From: Rubricoccus marinus
GTDB taxonomy: Bacteria; Bacteroidota; Rhodothermia; Rhodothermales; Rubricoccaceae
Assembly: GCF_002257665.1 (NCBI RefSeq)
Contig: NZ_MQWB01000015.1
Span: 1-64,000 of the forward strand
Length of the DNA: 64,000 bases
Direction: 5' to 3'
Shown here: positions 1 through 7,614 of the stretch, piece by piece
Position numbering within the stretch: position 1 is the first letter of the stretch
Layout: every line of letters starts with the position of its first letter
Made by a program: the position numbers and the translations under genes
Notes under the pieces: model-generated
Told to the model about the DNA's origin: nothing
Seen by the model: the letters and a program-made list of their open reading frames with translations, nothing else
Databases searched by the model: none

Positions 1-177
1 GGAGACCTCGCCGTCGAGCGGCGGCGTCTCGCCGAAGCCGGGGAGGTCCGGGGCGATCACGTCGCGCTCGGCGGCGAGGGCGTCGAGGACCGTCTCCCAG
101 GAGCGCCACGTGCCGCCGAGCCCGTGGACGAGGAGGAGCGGGGGGCCGGTCCCCTTACGGACGTAGTTCATGTTCAT
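1..177 (-). CDS. alpha/beta hydrolase, N-terminal fragment
   Basis: The first 59 codons read on the minus strand; the gene runs off the left edge. The peptide begins MNMNYVRKGTGPPLLLVHG and continues with a W-x-x-W stretch and DLPGFGET. This is the classic N-terminus of an alpha/beta hydrolase: the beta-strand and HG oxyanion-loop motif, then the next strand with D-x-P-G-x-G. The substrate cannot be told because the Ser-His-Asp triad lies outside the window. Starts at 177 or 171 are both ATG. It faces away from the mobilisation genes and probably belongs to the host rather than to the mobile element. Confidence 0.75.
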   Translation of the reverse strand, partial: MNMNYVRKGTGPPLLLVHGLGGTWRSWETVLDALAAERDVIAPDLPGFGETPPLDGEVS

Positions 178-288
178 GGGGGTGTCGAGCAGGACCTGAG
201 CTAGAAGTTGTGGCAACAAGCTTTCACGCAGAGGCCGTGCGGGCCGTTCCGGGAGGGCGTGAGCGTGCCCCACGCCTTGGCCGGCGTC

Positions 289-418
289 TCCGGAAAACGG
301 CCCAATACTGACGGGCTGCGCTGTGTGTGGCAAACCGTACGAGTAAGGGCGTCCTGAGTCCTGAATCACGTCCGGAAAACAGAGTCCGTCAGCCTCACTT
401 CGCTTACGCTTTCCGGAC
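289..418. repeat. TCCGGAAAAC direct and inverted repeats in the gap beside the relaxase gene
   Basis: The 243-bp gap between the hydrolase and the relaxase holds no convincing gene. TCCGGAAAAC occurs twice in direct orientation (289-298 and 371-380). The 9-bp GTCCGGAAA at 370-378 is repeated inverted at 410-418, just past the relaxase stop. The inverted pair could be a weak terminator for the relaxase transcript, although no U-tract follows on the minus strand. I found no copy at the far edge of the mobile region, so an attachment-site role is only a possibility. Confidence 0.4.
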
Positions 419-420
419 TG

Positions 421-2244
421 TCAACGCCCGAGGCCACGAACGACTGACCGGGCAGCCGCCGTCGCGACGCCGAGCCCTACGCTCCCAAGACGAACGCTGG
501 CCGAGCGCGCGACCTTCGCCGTCCGCCGAGCGCTCGCGGCCGTCCTCGACGCCGGATCGGGTTGCTGCCCGAGACGCTGGAAGGCACGTCCGATCCTGCC
601 ATCGAGCGAGTGGAGCTTGCCGCGAGAGCCCGGCCCGCTCTTCCCAGCGAAGAGCACGGCGCGCGCACGGGACTCCCGGCGTCCGGCCGCCGCCGCCAGC
701 GGGGACGGAGCCTCGCGCTGACGGCTCGCCGCGGCGTAGGCGTCGTTGGAGCGGACGTACGCCGCCCCTCTTTCCGCCGCCGCCGGAGCCGCCGCGCGTG
801 CTGGGCCGTCCGAGGCGGAGCGGAACGCACCCCCTAGTCCGGGCCGCTTCTCGGTGCGGAGGGGGCCGAACGAGTCTGGGGCCGCCGCCATCCGTTCGGC
901 CGTCGACGCGAGGCCGTCGCGCACGGCGGCGCGGGAGAAGGCGTGAGCGGCGGCGGAGGGGTCGGCATAAACCGACCCGAGAGCCTTCACGAACGACTGC
1001 CCAGACCGCTCCGCCGTGTCGCGAAGACCGGCGAGTTGGGTGGCGGCTCGTTCCCGCTCCCGAGTCCCCAGTCCGAGTACAGCCCCCCACTGGCCCTTCA
1101 GCCGGGCGAGCCGGCTGCGCTCGGCGACCATGGCCGCGAGTCGGTCGAGACGGCCGCCGGGGCGGAGGTCGCGATGCGCGGACCGTCTGGCGAGCGTGCG
1201 CTGGGTGAGGGTCCTCGCGCTCCCGACCACGACGCGCTTCGCCGCTCGCCGTCCCACGCGTCGCACGGATCGGGACGCCACGGTCTTCGGAGCCCGCGCG
1301 ATACGCTCGTCGCCACTCTGCCCGCCGTCGAGGTCGACCGACCGGACAATCCCCTTTCCGATCCGGAGGGCGGCACCGGACCGTCGGGGCGACCGACCTG
1401 ATCGCGTCCGTGACGACGCGAGGGATGGAGCCGTGCGCCGGGTGCCTGACTCTTCGACGTGCCGTGGTAGGACCTCTCGGTCCTCCTCATGCGCACGGAG
1501 CGGGCCGAACCGGGCCTCCAACTTCGGCCGACTGACGGACCGGGAGACCGACGACAGCTTGGCCTCCCGCGTCCCGTCGGTCACGACGGCCCCGCGGCCC
1601 TTCCGCTCGACGCGGAGCCCGTGCGCCGCCAGCCGGGCGTCGAGGTCGCGCCAGCTCGTCGCCGTCCGGAGGTCGGCGAGCGCCCGCGACCGGACGTCCG
1701 CGGCGAACCCGCGGTCCCGCCCCGACGGCGTCTCCGCCGTGGGGACGTCGGCCGTGCCACGCTCCACGGAGGGCGCTCGTGTGAGCTCGGCGTTTCGCCC
1801 GGTCCACCGGACGCCGAGCTCGCGCTCCTGAGTCTCGATGGATGTCCGGAGTCGTCGGTTGGAGAACGACGTGGACCACGCCTTTCCGTCGGCCCCGACT
1901 CGGCTGACCATCACGTGGACGTGGGCGTGGTCCGTGTCGGTGTGGGCGACGACGAGGGCGGGGTGGTCGCCCAGCCCGAGGTCCTGGAGCGTCCGGTCGA
2001 CGGCGCCCCGGAGCTCGTCCCGCGTCGGGGCATCGGTCGGGTCGAACGACAGGGCGAGGTGGTAGACCGGCTTCTCGACCCGGCTCCGCGACAGGGCCAC
2101 GTCCCGCTCCATCTCGGCCACGACCGCGCGGGGGTCGCGGGCCAGCGTGTTCCGCGTCTCGACCCACCCGACCCGACTCTCGTCGCCGACGAGGTAGGTC
2201 CCGAGGGCCTGGAAGCTGGCGCCCGTGCTCGCGGCTCCGATCAC
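421..2244 (-). CDS. mobA: MobP-type relaxase (mobilisation nuclease)
   Basis: 607 residues. The N-terminal ~150 residues carry a relaxase/mobilisation nuclease fold: candidate catalytic Tyr17 in LGTYLVG, the strand YHLALSF (61-67), and the metal-binding HUH signature HTDTDHAHVHV (101-111; His106, His108, His110). Relaxases of this family nick one strand at oriT, stay bound to the 5' end and lead it into the secretion channel. The C-terminal two thirds is Arg/Ala-rich, low complexity and without a recognised helicase or primase. The start overlaps the end of mobC by 4 bp, so the two are translationally coupled. It is over 30 kb from the Trb transfer genes that would export it. Confidence 0.88.
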   Translation of the reverse strand: MIGAASTGASFQALGTYLVGDESRVGWVETRNTLARDPRAVVAEMERDVALSRSRVEKPVYHLALSFDPTDAPTRDELRGAVDRTLQDLGLGDHPALVVAHTDTDHAHVHVMVSRVGADGKAWSTSFSNRRLRTSIETQERELGVRWTGRNAELTRAPSVERGTADVPTAETPSGRDRGFAADVRSRALADLRTATSWRDLDARLAAHGLRVERKGRGAVVTDGTREAKLSSVSRSVSRPKLEARFGPLRAHEEDREVLPRHVEESGTRRTAPSLASSRTRSGRSPRRSGAALRIGKGIVRSVDLDGGQSGDERIARAPKTVASRSVRRVGRRAAKRVVVGSARTLTQRTLARRSAHRDLRPGGRLDRLAAMVAERSRLARLKGQWGAVLGLGTRERERAATQLAGLRDTAERSGQSFVKALGSVYADPSAAAHAFSRAAVRDGLASTAERMAAAPDSFGPLRTEKRPGLGGAFRSASDGPARAAAPAAAERGAAYVRSNDAYAAASRQREAPSPLAAAAGRRESRARAVLFAGKSGPGSRGKLHSLDGRIGRAFQRLGQQPDPASRTAASARRTAKVARSASVRLGSVGLGVATAAARSVVRGLGR

Positions 2245-2672
2245 GGGTCCGCCAGAGGCGTACTCCCGCCTCGGAGACCCGCGATGGTCCGCCGGAGCTC
2301 GGTGACCAGCAGGTCGAGCTCGTCCCCGCGTTCGACCTGCCCGCTCGTGTTCGCGACGCGAGCGAGCTGGTTGAGGTTGACGCCGATCCGGCGCAGCTGG
2401 CGCTCGGCGTCGGCGTCCACGCGCGGGACCACTGAGCGGCCCAGCATCCGTCGCCGGGCGTACTCCGAGATCGAGAGACCGCCCGCCGACGCTTCCCGTC
2501 GGACGCGCGCCTTTTCAGCCGCCGTCAGCAGCACGTGGACTCTGGACGTCCGGCCGGTGGCCTCGGCCTTCTTCGGCCGCCCGCCTCGTCGTCGGCCGCG
2601 CTGGGCAGCAGGCTCGTGGGCCGGAGATGTCTCGTCTTCGGCGCGGCTGCTCTCGGGTTCGGATGGGGGCAT
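2241..2672 (-). CDS. mobC: MobC-like relaxosome accessory protein
   Basis: 143 residues. A basic N-terminal segment with a GRPKK-like patch is followed by a ribbon-helix-helix-like part (RVHVLLTAAEKARVRREAS, then SISEYARRRML) and the family signature RRIGVNLNQLARVAN. MobC proteins bind oriT and help the relaxase melt and nick it. I chose the ATG at 2672 over an upstream in-frame ATG at 2771. The longer version would run into the inverted repeat at 2760-2779 that I read as part of oriT, and its extra residues look non-coding. The end overlaps the relaxase start by 4 bp. Confidence 0.8.
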   Translation of the reverse strand: MPPSEPESSRAEDETSPAHEPAAQRGRRRGGRPKKAEATGRTSRVHVLLTAAEKARVRREASAGGLSISEYARRRMLGRSVVPRVDADAERQLRRIGVNLNQLARVANTSGQVERGDELDLLVTELRRTIAGLRGGSTPLADP

Positions 2673-2754
2673 GGGGAGGGGAAGAGACACGGCCTGAGCG
2701 TCGGCCACCGGCCGACCGCGAAAGCCGTTGGACGGAGAGAGCCGACGGTGGACC

Positions 2755-2800
2755 GGGACGTTTTCCTGCACAGGAAAACACTACTTGCCCGCTGCCCATA
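2755..2800. other. candidate origin of transfer (oriT)
   Basis: Immediately upstream of mobC lies a perfect inverted repeat: GTTTTCCTG at 2760-2768 and CAGGAAAAC at 2771-2779, separated by two bases. It is followed by ACTACTTGCCCGC. An inverted repeat about 8-10 bases before a G/CCC-type nick sequence is the layout of RSF1010/R1162-type oriT sites served by MobP relaxases, and these sites usually sit next to mobC. The position and structure are seen; the nick point (near 2788) is inferred. Confidence 0.5.
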
Positions 2801-2992
2801 GCCGGACCGTTGGTACACGAGAAGGCGCCGTTTCGACGGGTGGACGGACACGGGGCGAGGAAAGGGAAAGGGGCCTGTCCGCTCGCGGCCCGGTTCGGCG
2901 CTGTTGCTCTTTGGACCCGCCCTTCCCCCTTGCTTCCAGAGAGCCCCGACACCTCGCCCGACACGACCCTCACATCCGACGGTGGAGGCCGG

Positions 2993-3886
2993 GTGAATCA
3001 GGTCCGTGCGGCTCTCCACGCTGCGGCTCAGTCGCCCTGGCCGAGCTCGTTCTCCGTCCTCCGCGCAGCGGTCGGCGGGGCCTCGTCTCGTCGTAGAGGA
3101 GGGGTCGCCCGAGCCCTCCGGATCGCGGGCGCCCTGTCGCTCTCGGTCCTCGCACTTTCAGCGGCGCGGCCACATCACGGTCCCCTCGGCCAAGCCTTCG
3201 TCAGCGTCGGCAGCGCCTTCGATCGGGTCCGCTCAGCTGAGGGCGAAGACGGCACCCCACCCGGACCCGCGGAGGTCGAACTCTTGCCACCAGCGAGAGA
3301 GGCCAGTGGGGTGCCAGCGAGCACAGTGAAACGCCGGCGACCGACCGGTGCTCGGCGTCTGCGGGGTCCGGTCGGCCTCCCCGTCCGGGGTCCTGTCTCG
3401 TCGCCGTTCGGGCCGCGCGTCCACCCCGTCTCCGGCCGCTGGTCGGTCCATCGGGGCGTCGACTTGGCCGTGCCCGTCGGGACTCCGGTCCATGCGACGG
3501 GGGCTGGACGTGTTGCGGCCGCTGGAGTGCGCTCGGGCTACGGGCTCACCGTCGAGGTCGCCCACGCGGGCGCCACCCTGTCCACGCTCTACGCGCACCT
3601 CGACGCCGTACCCGCCGGAGTCGAAGTCGGTGCGGTCGTCCGGCGGGGTACCGTCGTCGGGTGGAGCGGGGGCGTCGGTCCCCGAGCCGGTGTGTCGACG
3701 GGGCCGCATGTCCACTACGAGGTCCGAGTCGGCGGGGTGGCCGTCGACGTGCTGTCTGTCACGCGCTCGCACCGGACACAGAGGCTCGCTCGAAAGCGAC
3801 CGACTGACCGGCACGAATGGGAGGCGAGACGACACAGCACCCGTGCTGGAATCCGCCCCGGTCCTCCTGACAGAGGCATTCCATGA
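2993..3886 (+). CDS. M23-family (LytM) peptidase, membrane-anchored or exported
   Basis: 297 residues from GTG 2993, which has a GGTGGAGG stretch just upstream; longer in-frame versions add non-coding-looking sequence that overlaps mobC. A hydrophobic segment (about residues 37-58, VARALRIAGALSLSVLALSA) should act as signal or anchor. The C-terminal half is a LytM zinc endopeptidase domain: SPFGPRVHP, HRGVDLAVPVGTPV (first His and Asp ligands) and GPHVHYEVR (HxH). Such enzymes cut peptidoglycan cross-links. No lytic transglycosylase (VirB1/TrbN type) is seen among the conjugation genes, so this may be the wall-opening enzyme for transfer. That is inference from context. Confidence 0.8.
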   Translation: MNQVRAALHAAAQSPWPSSFSVLRAAVGGASSRRRGGVARALRIAGALSLSVLALSAARPHHGPLGQAFVSVGSAFDRVRSAEGEDGTPPGPAEVELLPPAREASGVPASTVKRRRPTGARRLRGPVGLPVRGPVSSPFGPRVHPVSGRWSVHRGVDLAVPVGTPVHATGAGRVAAAGVRSGYGLTVEVAHAGATLSTLYAHLDAVPAGVEVGAVVRRGTVVGWSGGVGPRAGVSTGPHVHYEVRVGGVAVDVLSVTRSHRTQRLARKRPTDRHEWEARRHSTRAGIRPGPPDRGIP

Positions 3887-3919
3887 CCTGACCCAAAGAG
3901 AGCGGCGCCCCTCGTCGTC

Positions 3920-3965
3920 GTTTATAACGTTTAGAAGAGTTTAATACGTTTACGGCCAGTAAACG
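3920..3965. promoter_or_regulatory. AT-rich segment with inverted repeat before the iterons
   Basis: A short AT-rich stretch in very GC-rich surroundings, with repeated ACGTTTA/TACGTTTAC words. It ends in a perfect inverted repeat, CGTTTAC (3947-3953) and GTAAACG (3959-3965). Directly upstream of the iteron block, this is a good candidate for the DNA-unwinding element of the origin or a host-factor site. No DnaA box matching the usual 9-mer was seen. Confidence 0.5.
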
Positions 3966-3991
3966 ACTGTGCCCCAACACGATGCAGCTGC

Positions 3992-4244
3992 AAAGGTCCC
4001 CACTTACAGGACGAAAGGTCCCCGTCTACGGGATGAAAGGTCCCCACTTACAGGATGAAAGGTCCCCGTTTACAGGACGGGCGACGCCAGAGTGTGCAGG
4101 GGTGTCAGAATCGCCCATTCCGAGCCGCCAGGACCTGTTTCAGGAGTCGAACGCCCGAAAGGTCCCCACTTACAGGATGAAAGGTCCCCGTTTACAGGAT
4201 GGCCGCCGTGCCCAAGCGGCTAGGAAAGGTCCCCGTTTACAGGA
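3992..4244 (+). repeat. iteron array, plasmid replication origin (oriV)
   Basis: Seven direct 20-bp copies of AAAGGTCCCC followed by a variable RYYT core and ACAGGA. They start at 3992, 4014, 4036 and 4058 (exact 22-bp period, two helical turns), then 4158 and 4180 (22 bp), then 4225. The copy at 4014 has ACGGGA. Identical-face direct repeats upstream of a Rep_3 gene are the binding sites of the initiator. A second repeat lies in the two gaps (4129-4149 and 4268-4288). Confidence 0.92.
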
Positions 4245-4288
4245 TGGGATGTGCCGATCCGGCTCGTCAGGGCCTGTTTCAGCGGTCG
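4129..4288 (+). repeat. paired CAGGRCCTGTTTCAG repeats interleaved with iterons
   Basis: Two 21-bp copies, at 4129-4149 and 4268-4288, share CAGGRCCTGTTTCAG and a GTCG end and lie 139 bp apart. The left half is itself a small dyad (CAGG, one base, CCTG). One copy follows the first iteron cluster and one follows the last iteron. They may bind a second origin factor or be the operator by which Rep controls its own gene; neither is shown by the sequence. Confidence 0.5.
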
Positions 4289-4401
4289 GGAGAGAGAAAC
4301 GGACGGACACTGCCGCCGACCGGTCTGGTTGCGGGGGAGGAGGGGAGTCGTTAGCCTCCGGGTCCACCGCTCCACGGACCCCCGCTCGAAGCCCGCTCGG
4401 C

Positions 4402-5727
4402 ATGCTGATCGCCGGAAACAACGTCGAGGTCAAGAAGCACGTCGGGGCGATCCACGTCAAGGGCGCGCTCCTGCTGCTGCAGCGGAAGGCGGCCAACGCG
4501 CTCCTGCTCAACGCCTACGACGAGCTCCCGGACGACTCCGTCAAGGAGCACACCGTTCGGGTCTCCGACCTCGCCGCGGCGATCGGGTACGACTCGAACG
4601 ACCACGAGACGCTCAAGCGGACGCTCGAGGCGCTCGTCGACCTCAAGATCACCTGGAACCTGCTCGACCCCTCGGGGCAGCGGGAGTGGGGGGTCGGGTC
4701 GTTCCTGGCCTCGGCCCGGATCAAGGGTGGCGTGTGCCGATACGCTTATCCGGCCCCGCTCCGCGAGCTGCTCTACAACCCCCAGATCTACGCCCGGGTC
4801 AACCTCGCCGTCCAGACCCGGTTCAGCTCGGGCCCCGCGCTCGCGCTCTACGAGAACTGCCTCCGCTTCCTGAAAGTGGGGACGACGGGCTGGATCAGCC
4901 TCGACGACTGGCGGGGGCTGCTCGGGGTCGGCGACGGGCAGTACGCCGAGTACAAGAGGTTCCGGTCGAAGGTGCTCACGCCGTCGGTCAAGCAAGTCAA
5001 CGAGCAGAGCGACATCCGCATCAAGATGGAGACGCGGCGGGAGAAGCGCCGGATCGCCGCGCTCCGGTTTTCGGTCGAGCGCGGCCCCACCCTGAACGAG
5101 GACGCTCTGGTGGGGGAGAACGGGCTGGCGGTCGTGATCGACGCGGCTGCCGAGGCGCCCCAGACCGAAGCCCTGGATCTGAACGTGGCCGTCCGGAACC
5201 GGCTCGCGGAGTTCGGTTTGACGGACGCTCAGGCGTCTGACCTCACGGCCGAGTTCGCCGCCGACCGGGTCGACCGGAACCTGGGGTTCGTCGAGGACAA
5301 GCTAGCCTCGGGCGGCGACGTCAAGAACCTGGCCGCGTACACCGTTGCCGCTGTCCGCGGCGACTACGAGCGGAGCGGCCGGGCGGCGAACCGGAAGCGG
5401 ACGACCGCGCAGCAGAAGGCGGCCGAGAAGGCTGCGGCCGCGCAGCAGGCCCTCTTCCCGTCACCGGCCGTCGTCGCCGTCCGGTCCCTCGGGGACGAGG
5501 ACGACGCCGAGAACCGCCAGCTCGACGCGGCGACCGACGCGCTCTCGGACACGGACCGGGCCGCGCTCGACGCCGAGGCCGTCGACCTGCTCCGGGAGTC
5601 CGGGAGCGGGTGGTGGCGCGAGATCGAGAAGGCCGTGGCGTCGGGCGAGACCGACGGCCTCGGAATCGCCGTCCGGTCTGTGCTCCAGGTGGCTCGGCGG
5701 GATGTGATGCGGGCACGAGAGCAGTGA
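4402..5727 (+). CDS. replication initiator protein, Rep_3 family
   Basis: 441 residues from ATG 4402 (MLIAGNNVEVKKHVGAIHVKG). The in-frame sequence upstream runs through the iterons and is not coding. Two winged-helix domains are expected: one around residues 15-130 (LLLLQRKAANALLLNAYDEL, VSDLAAAIGYDSNDHETLKRTLEALVDLKI), the second around 130-240 (SGPALALYENCLRFLKVG, WISLDDWRGLLGV, FRSKVLTPSVKQVNEQSDI). These match plasmid initiators that bind iterons as monomers and dimerise for autorepression. The tail is Ala/Glu-rich with an AQQALFP stretch resembling a weak sliding-clamp motif. The gene starts 157 bp after the last iteron. Confidence 0.88.
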   Translation: MLIAGNNVEVKKHVGAIHVKGALLLLQRKAANALLLNAYDELPDDSVKEHTVRVSDLAAAIGYDSNDHETLKRTLEALVDLKITWNLLDPSGQREWGVGSFLASARIKGGVCRYAYPAPLRELLYNPQIYARVNLAVQTRFSSGPALALYENCLRFLKVGTTGWISLDDWRGLLGVGDGQYAEYKRFRSKVLTPSVKQVNEQSDIRIKMETRREKRRIAALRFSVERGPTLNEDALVGENGLAVVIDAAAEAPQTEALDLNVAVRNRLAEFGLTDAQASDLTAEFAADRVDRNLGFVEDKLASGGDVKNLAAYTVAAVRGDYERSGRAANRKRTTAQQKAAEKAAAAQQALFPSPAVVAVRSLGDEDDAENRQLDAATDALSDTDRAALDAEAVDLLRESGSGWWREIEKAVASGETDGLGIAVRSVLQVARRDVMRAREQ

Positions 5728-6221
5728 GCCTCGAGATCACGGCTTAACCTCTCGGGCAGCGTCCCAGCACCGAGAGACGGGTCGACCGTCGTGAAGGGCC
5801 ATCGCCCGCAGCGCTCCAAGGCACTTTCCGGGAGGCAGCCCCGGCGTGAGAGGGCGAGGTCGCCTGAGCGCGAAGGAGCAGGCAGCCCGTTACGCGCAGT
5901 GCGTAACGCACTTTGCGTAGTACACATCCCTAAGGGGAATCTCTCGGGATACGTGCAAAATGTCATCACAGCGCCTAGGGATCAGCCAACGCTGGGTAGG
6001 GAGGCCGGTTTGGGAGCGACGAGCTAGCCCCCTCAGCCCCGACTGTCCGAGGAGGTGCAGTCTTGCTGGGCTCCGACTCGTCTCCAATGGTTATTCCGTT
6101 ATTGTATGGTAACCCATGTAGCTTGACCTTACCGGACAGACGGCAGCCTGGGCAACAGACCCGTCAAGGAGCCGAAGCGTCGCCGGTGGCATGACTCGGG
6201 GGCTGAGCGGGCTCGACGTAT
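5728..6221. promoter_or_regulatory. gene-free region with a GTTACGC inverted repeat
   Basis: About 490 bp with no convincing gene. It contains a perfect inverted repeat, GTTACGC (5889-5895) and GCGTAAC (5901-5907), followed by two more GCGTA words (5901-5910 and about 5915-5919). This looks like a protein-binding cluster, possibly a partition or copy-control site. A short AT-rich stretch follows near 6085-6120. No terminator with a clear U-tract was found after the rep gene. Confidence 0.4.
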
Positions 6222-6470
6222 CTACCTCGCCCGCACCCAGTCGAGGAACGCCCGGCATTCTCGCTCGGTGCCTTCGACCACGGTCGCAGCGAAGCGGTCG
6301 CAGTAGCTCTCCTGGACCGTCTCCGGCGGGGCTCCGAGGTCGTCGAGGACGACGGACAGGATGTCGAGGTGGAACAGGTCTCCGCTCTCGAACAGCTGCT
6401 CGACGGCGTCGATGGCCACGCCGTTGCGGTGCTGGAGCTGGAGCAGGCGGACGAGGAGGTCATCAGACAT
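6222..6470 (-). CDS. small hypothetical protein
   Basis: 82 residues from ATG 6470 (MSDDLLVRLLQLQHRNGVAID). Predicted mostly helical and acidic, with a conserved-looking end (CRAFLDWVRAR). I do not recognise a family. An alternative upstream start at 6590 adds sequence overlapping the gap to vapC and is less likely. It lies downstream of, and on the same strand as, the vapBC pair and may be transcribed with it. Confidence 0.45.
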   Translation of the reverse strand: MSDDLLVRLLQLQHRNGVAIDAVEQLFESGDLFHLDILSVVLDDLGAPPETVQESYCDRFAATVVEGTERECRAFLDWVRAR

Positions 6471-6611
6471 GGAGCAGGGAGACGTGTTCTGGAGCGCGCG
6501 GGCCGATAGCGTTTGCCCAGTGTGCAGGGTCGGCCTCGACGGCTCCGCCCATGACCCTGCCGTCGCGGTGGGTGCCGTCGGGGGCCTCACCTCTGGGGTC
6601 GACGGTGGGAA

Positions 6612-7094
6612 TCAGGATGGCTCTTGGGCATCGAGCCCGTCGAACCGCCGGAAGTGCTTGAGGTTGAACGTCCGGACGTCCGTGAGCCCGCGCGCGAGCG
6701 CCCACGTCGCGTGGTAGGCGTCGGCGAAGTCGACGTTCTTCTCGGCGTGCCACTCGGCGGCCTGGACGATCCCGTCGGCGTCCTCGACATCGAGCCCTGG
6801 GGTGTGGCAGAGGACCAGGACGGCGTCGCGGACTTGGGGTTTGGTCCGGCCGTAGAACGACCCGAGGGTCCAGACGACCTCGGCCATGACCAGGACCGAG
6901 GTGACGAGGCGGACCTCGCCGGCCTCGGCCCGGTCGAGCAAGGCTTCGACGCGGTCGGCCTGCTCCGGCACGTCGTTCGTGAGGTAGCGGAGGAAGACGT
7001 TGGTGTCGAGGAAGAGCGGGCCGCGAACCTCGCCGGTCTCCGCGCTGGCCGACGCGCTCGTGGGCGGGCGGTCAGTCGGCATCGGTCTCGCCAT
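6612..7094 (-). CDS. vapC: PIN-domain ribonuclease toxin, VapC family
   Basis: 160 residues if started at 7094; Met5 (7082) is equally possible. PIN-domain acidic residues are visible: LDTNVFLRYL (first Asp), VLVMAEVVW (Glu), VQAAEWHAEKNVDFADAYHA (two further acidic positions). The family cleaves RNA, often initiator tRNA or rRNA, when not held by its antitoxin. The gene overlaps the end of vapB by 23 bp in a different frame, the usual coupled arrangement. It probably serves plasmid addiction. Confidence 0.85.
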   Translation of the reverse strand: MARPMPTDRPPTSASASAETGEVRGPLFLDTNVFLRYLTNDVPEQADRVEALLDRAEAGEVRLVTSVLVMAEVVWTLGSFYGRTKPQVRDAVLVLCHTPGLDVEDADGIVQAAEWHAEKNVDFADAYHATWALARGLTDVRTFNLKHFRRFDGLDAQEPS

Positions 7095-7356
7095 CGGCGT
7101 TTGCAGAACCGGCGTCCCGTGTCAGACGCTCCGAACGGACGCGTCGAGTGGCGTCGCGGACGGCGTCGAAGTCTTGAGGTCCGTCGACCGGGACCGAGCC
7201 TCGGAGGTCGCGGAGCGACTGGCGGACAGGCCGCAGGACGACCTCGCCACCGCGCTCGACGAACGCGACGCGGTCGCCGACGGCGAGGCCCATCGACTGG
7301 CGAACGGCCTTCGGGACAGTGATCTGGCCTCGGCGGCCGATTCGGGTTGAGGGCAT
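7072..7356 (-). CDS. vapB: AbrB/MazE-type antitoxin (VapB)
   Basis: 94 residues. The first ~45 form a swapped-hairpin AbrB domain: RIGRRGQITVPKAVRQSMGL then GDRVAFVERGGEVVLRPV. The C-terminal ~45 residues are hydrophilic and would wrap the toxin. It lies just upstream of vapC with a 23-bp overlap. VapB proteins usually repress their own promoter, and the promoter must lie in 7357-7500; no clear operator palindrome was found beside the start. Confidence 0.85.
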   Translation of the reverse strand: MPSTRIGRRGQITVPKAVRQSMGLAVGDRVAFVERGGEVVLRPVRQSLRDLRGSVPVDGPQDFDAVRDATRRVRSERLTRDAGSANADGETDAD

Positions 7357-7507
7357 GTCGAACGAGTGGTTGACAGTCTAGACGGAGAATGTACGTCAAG
7401 CCTCTGATTGAGCTGCAATTCCTGTCCAGGCCAACGTCCCCTCCGGACGTTCTGCGCTCGGAAGGCGAACGCGACATAACGGGCCTTACGTCACCTCACG
7501 ATCTGAC

Positions 7508-7532
7508 TTCCGATAAGGACAATTTATCGGAA
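7508..7532. other. candidate recombinase core site (9-bp arms, 7-bp spacer)
   Basis: TTCCGATAA at 7508-7516 and TTATCGGAA at 7524-7532 form a perfect inverted repeat around a 7-bp spacer (GGACAAT), 83 bp before the tyrosine recombinase gene. The ATAA/TTAT inner ends resemble XerCD dif-type arms. The spacer is 7 rather than 6, as in phage-type integrases. It could be the crossover site for the adjacent enzyme, used for multimer resolution or integration, or an operator for that gene. Confidence 0.5.
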
Positions 7533-7614
7533 ACCGACCGGCTGGTCCGACTTATTTTTGGATGGCTGCTCTGGGCAGGCGGAGTGGCCTTGTATGCAAT
7601 AACAGCTATACACC

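Noticed and set aside
327-1208. Long plus-strand reading frame opposite the relaxase
   Set aside because: Arg/Pro/Ser-rich translation with no recognisable domain; it is a shadow of the GC-rich minus-strand relaxase gene.
3992-4244. CRISPR-like repeat array
   Set aside because: Repeats are only 20 bp with 2-bp spacers in most steps; this is an iteron array next to a Rep gene.
3982-4401. In-frame extension of the Rep protein through the iterons
   Set aside because: The repeat period of 22 bp is not a multiple of three, the peptide is repetitive and unlike Rep_3 proteins, and the family's N-terminus is reached at ATG 4402.
5791-6027. 78-codon frame after the rep gene
   Set aside because: Mixed composition, no family resemblance, and it spans an inverted-repeat cluster; too weak to call a gene.
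7508-7532. Canonical dif site
   Set aside because: Spacer is 7 bp rather than 6 and the outer arm bases do not match dif, so I report it only as a possible recombinase core.
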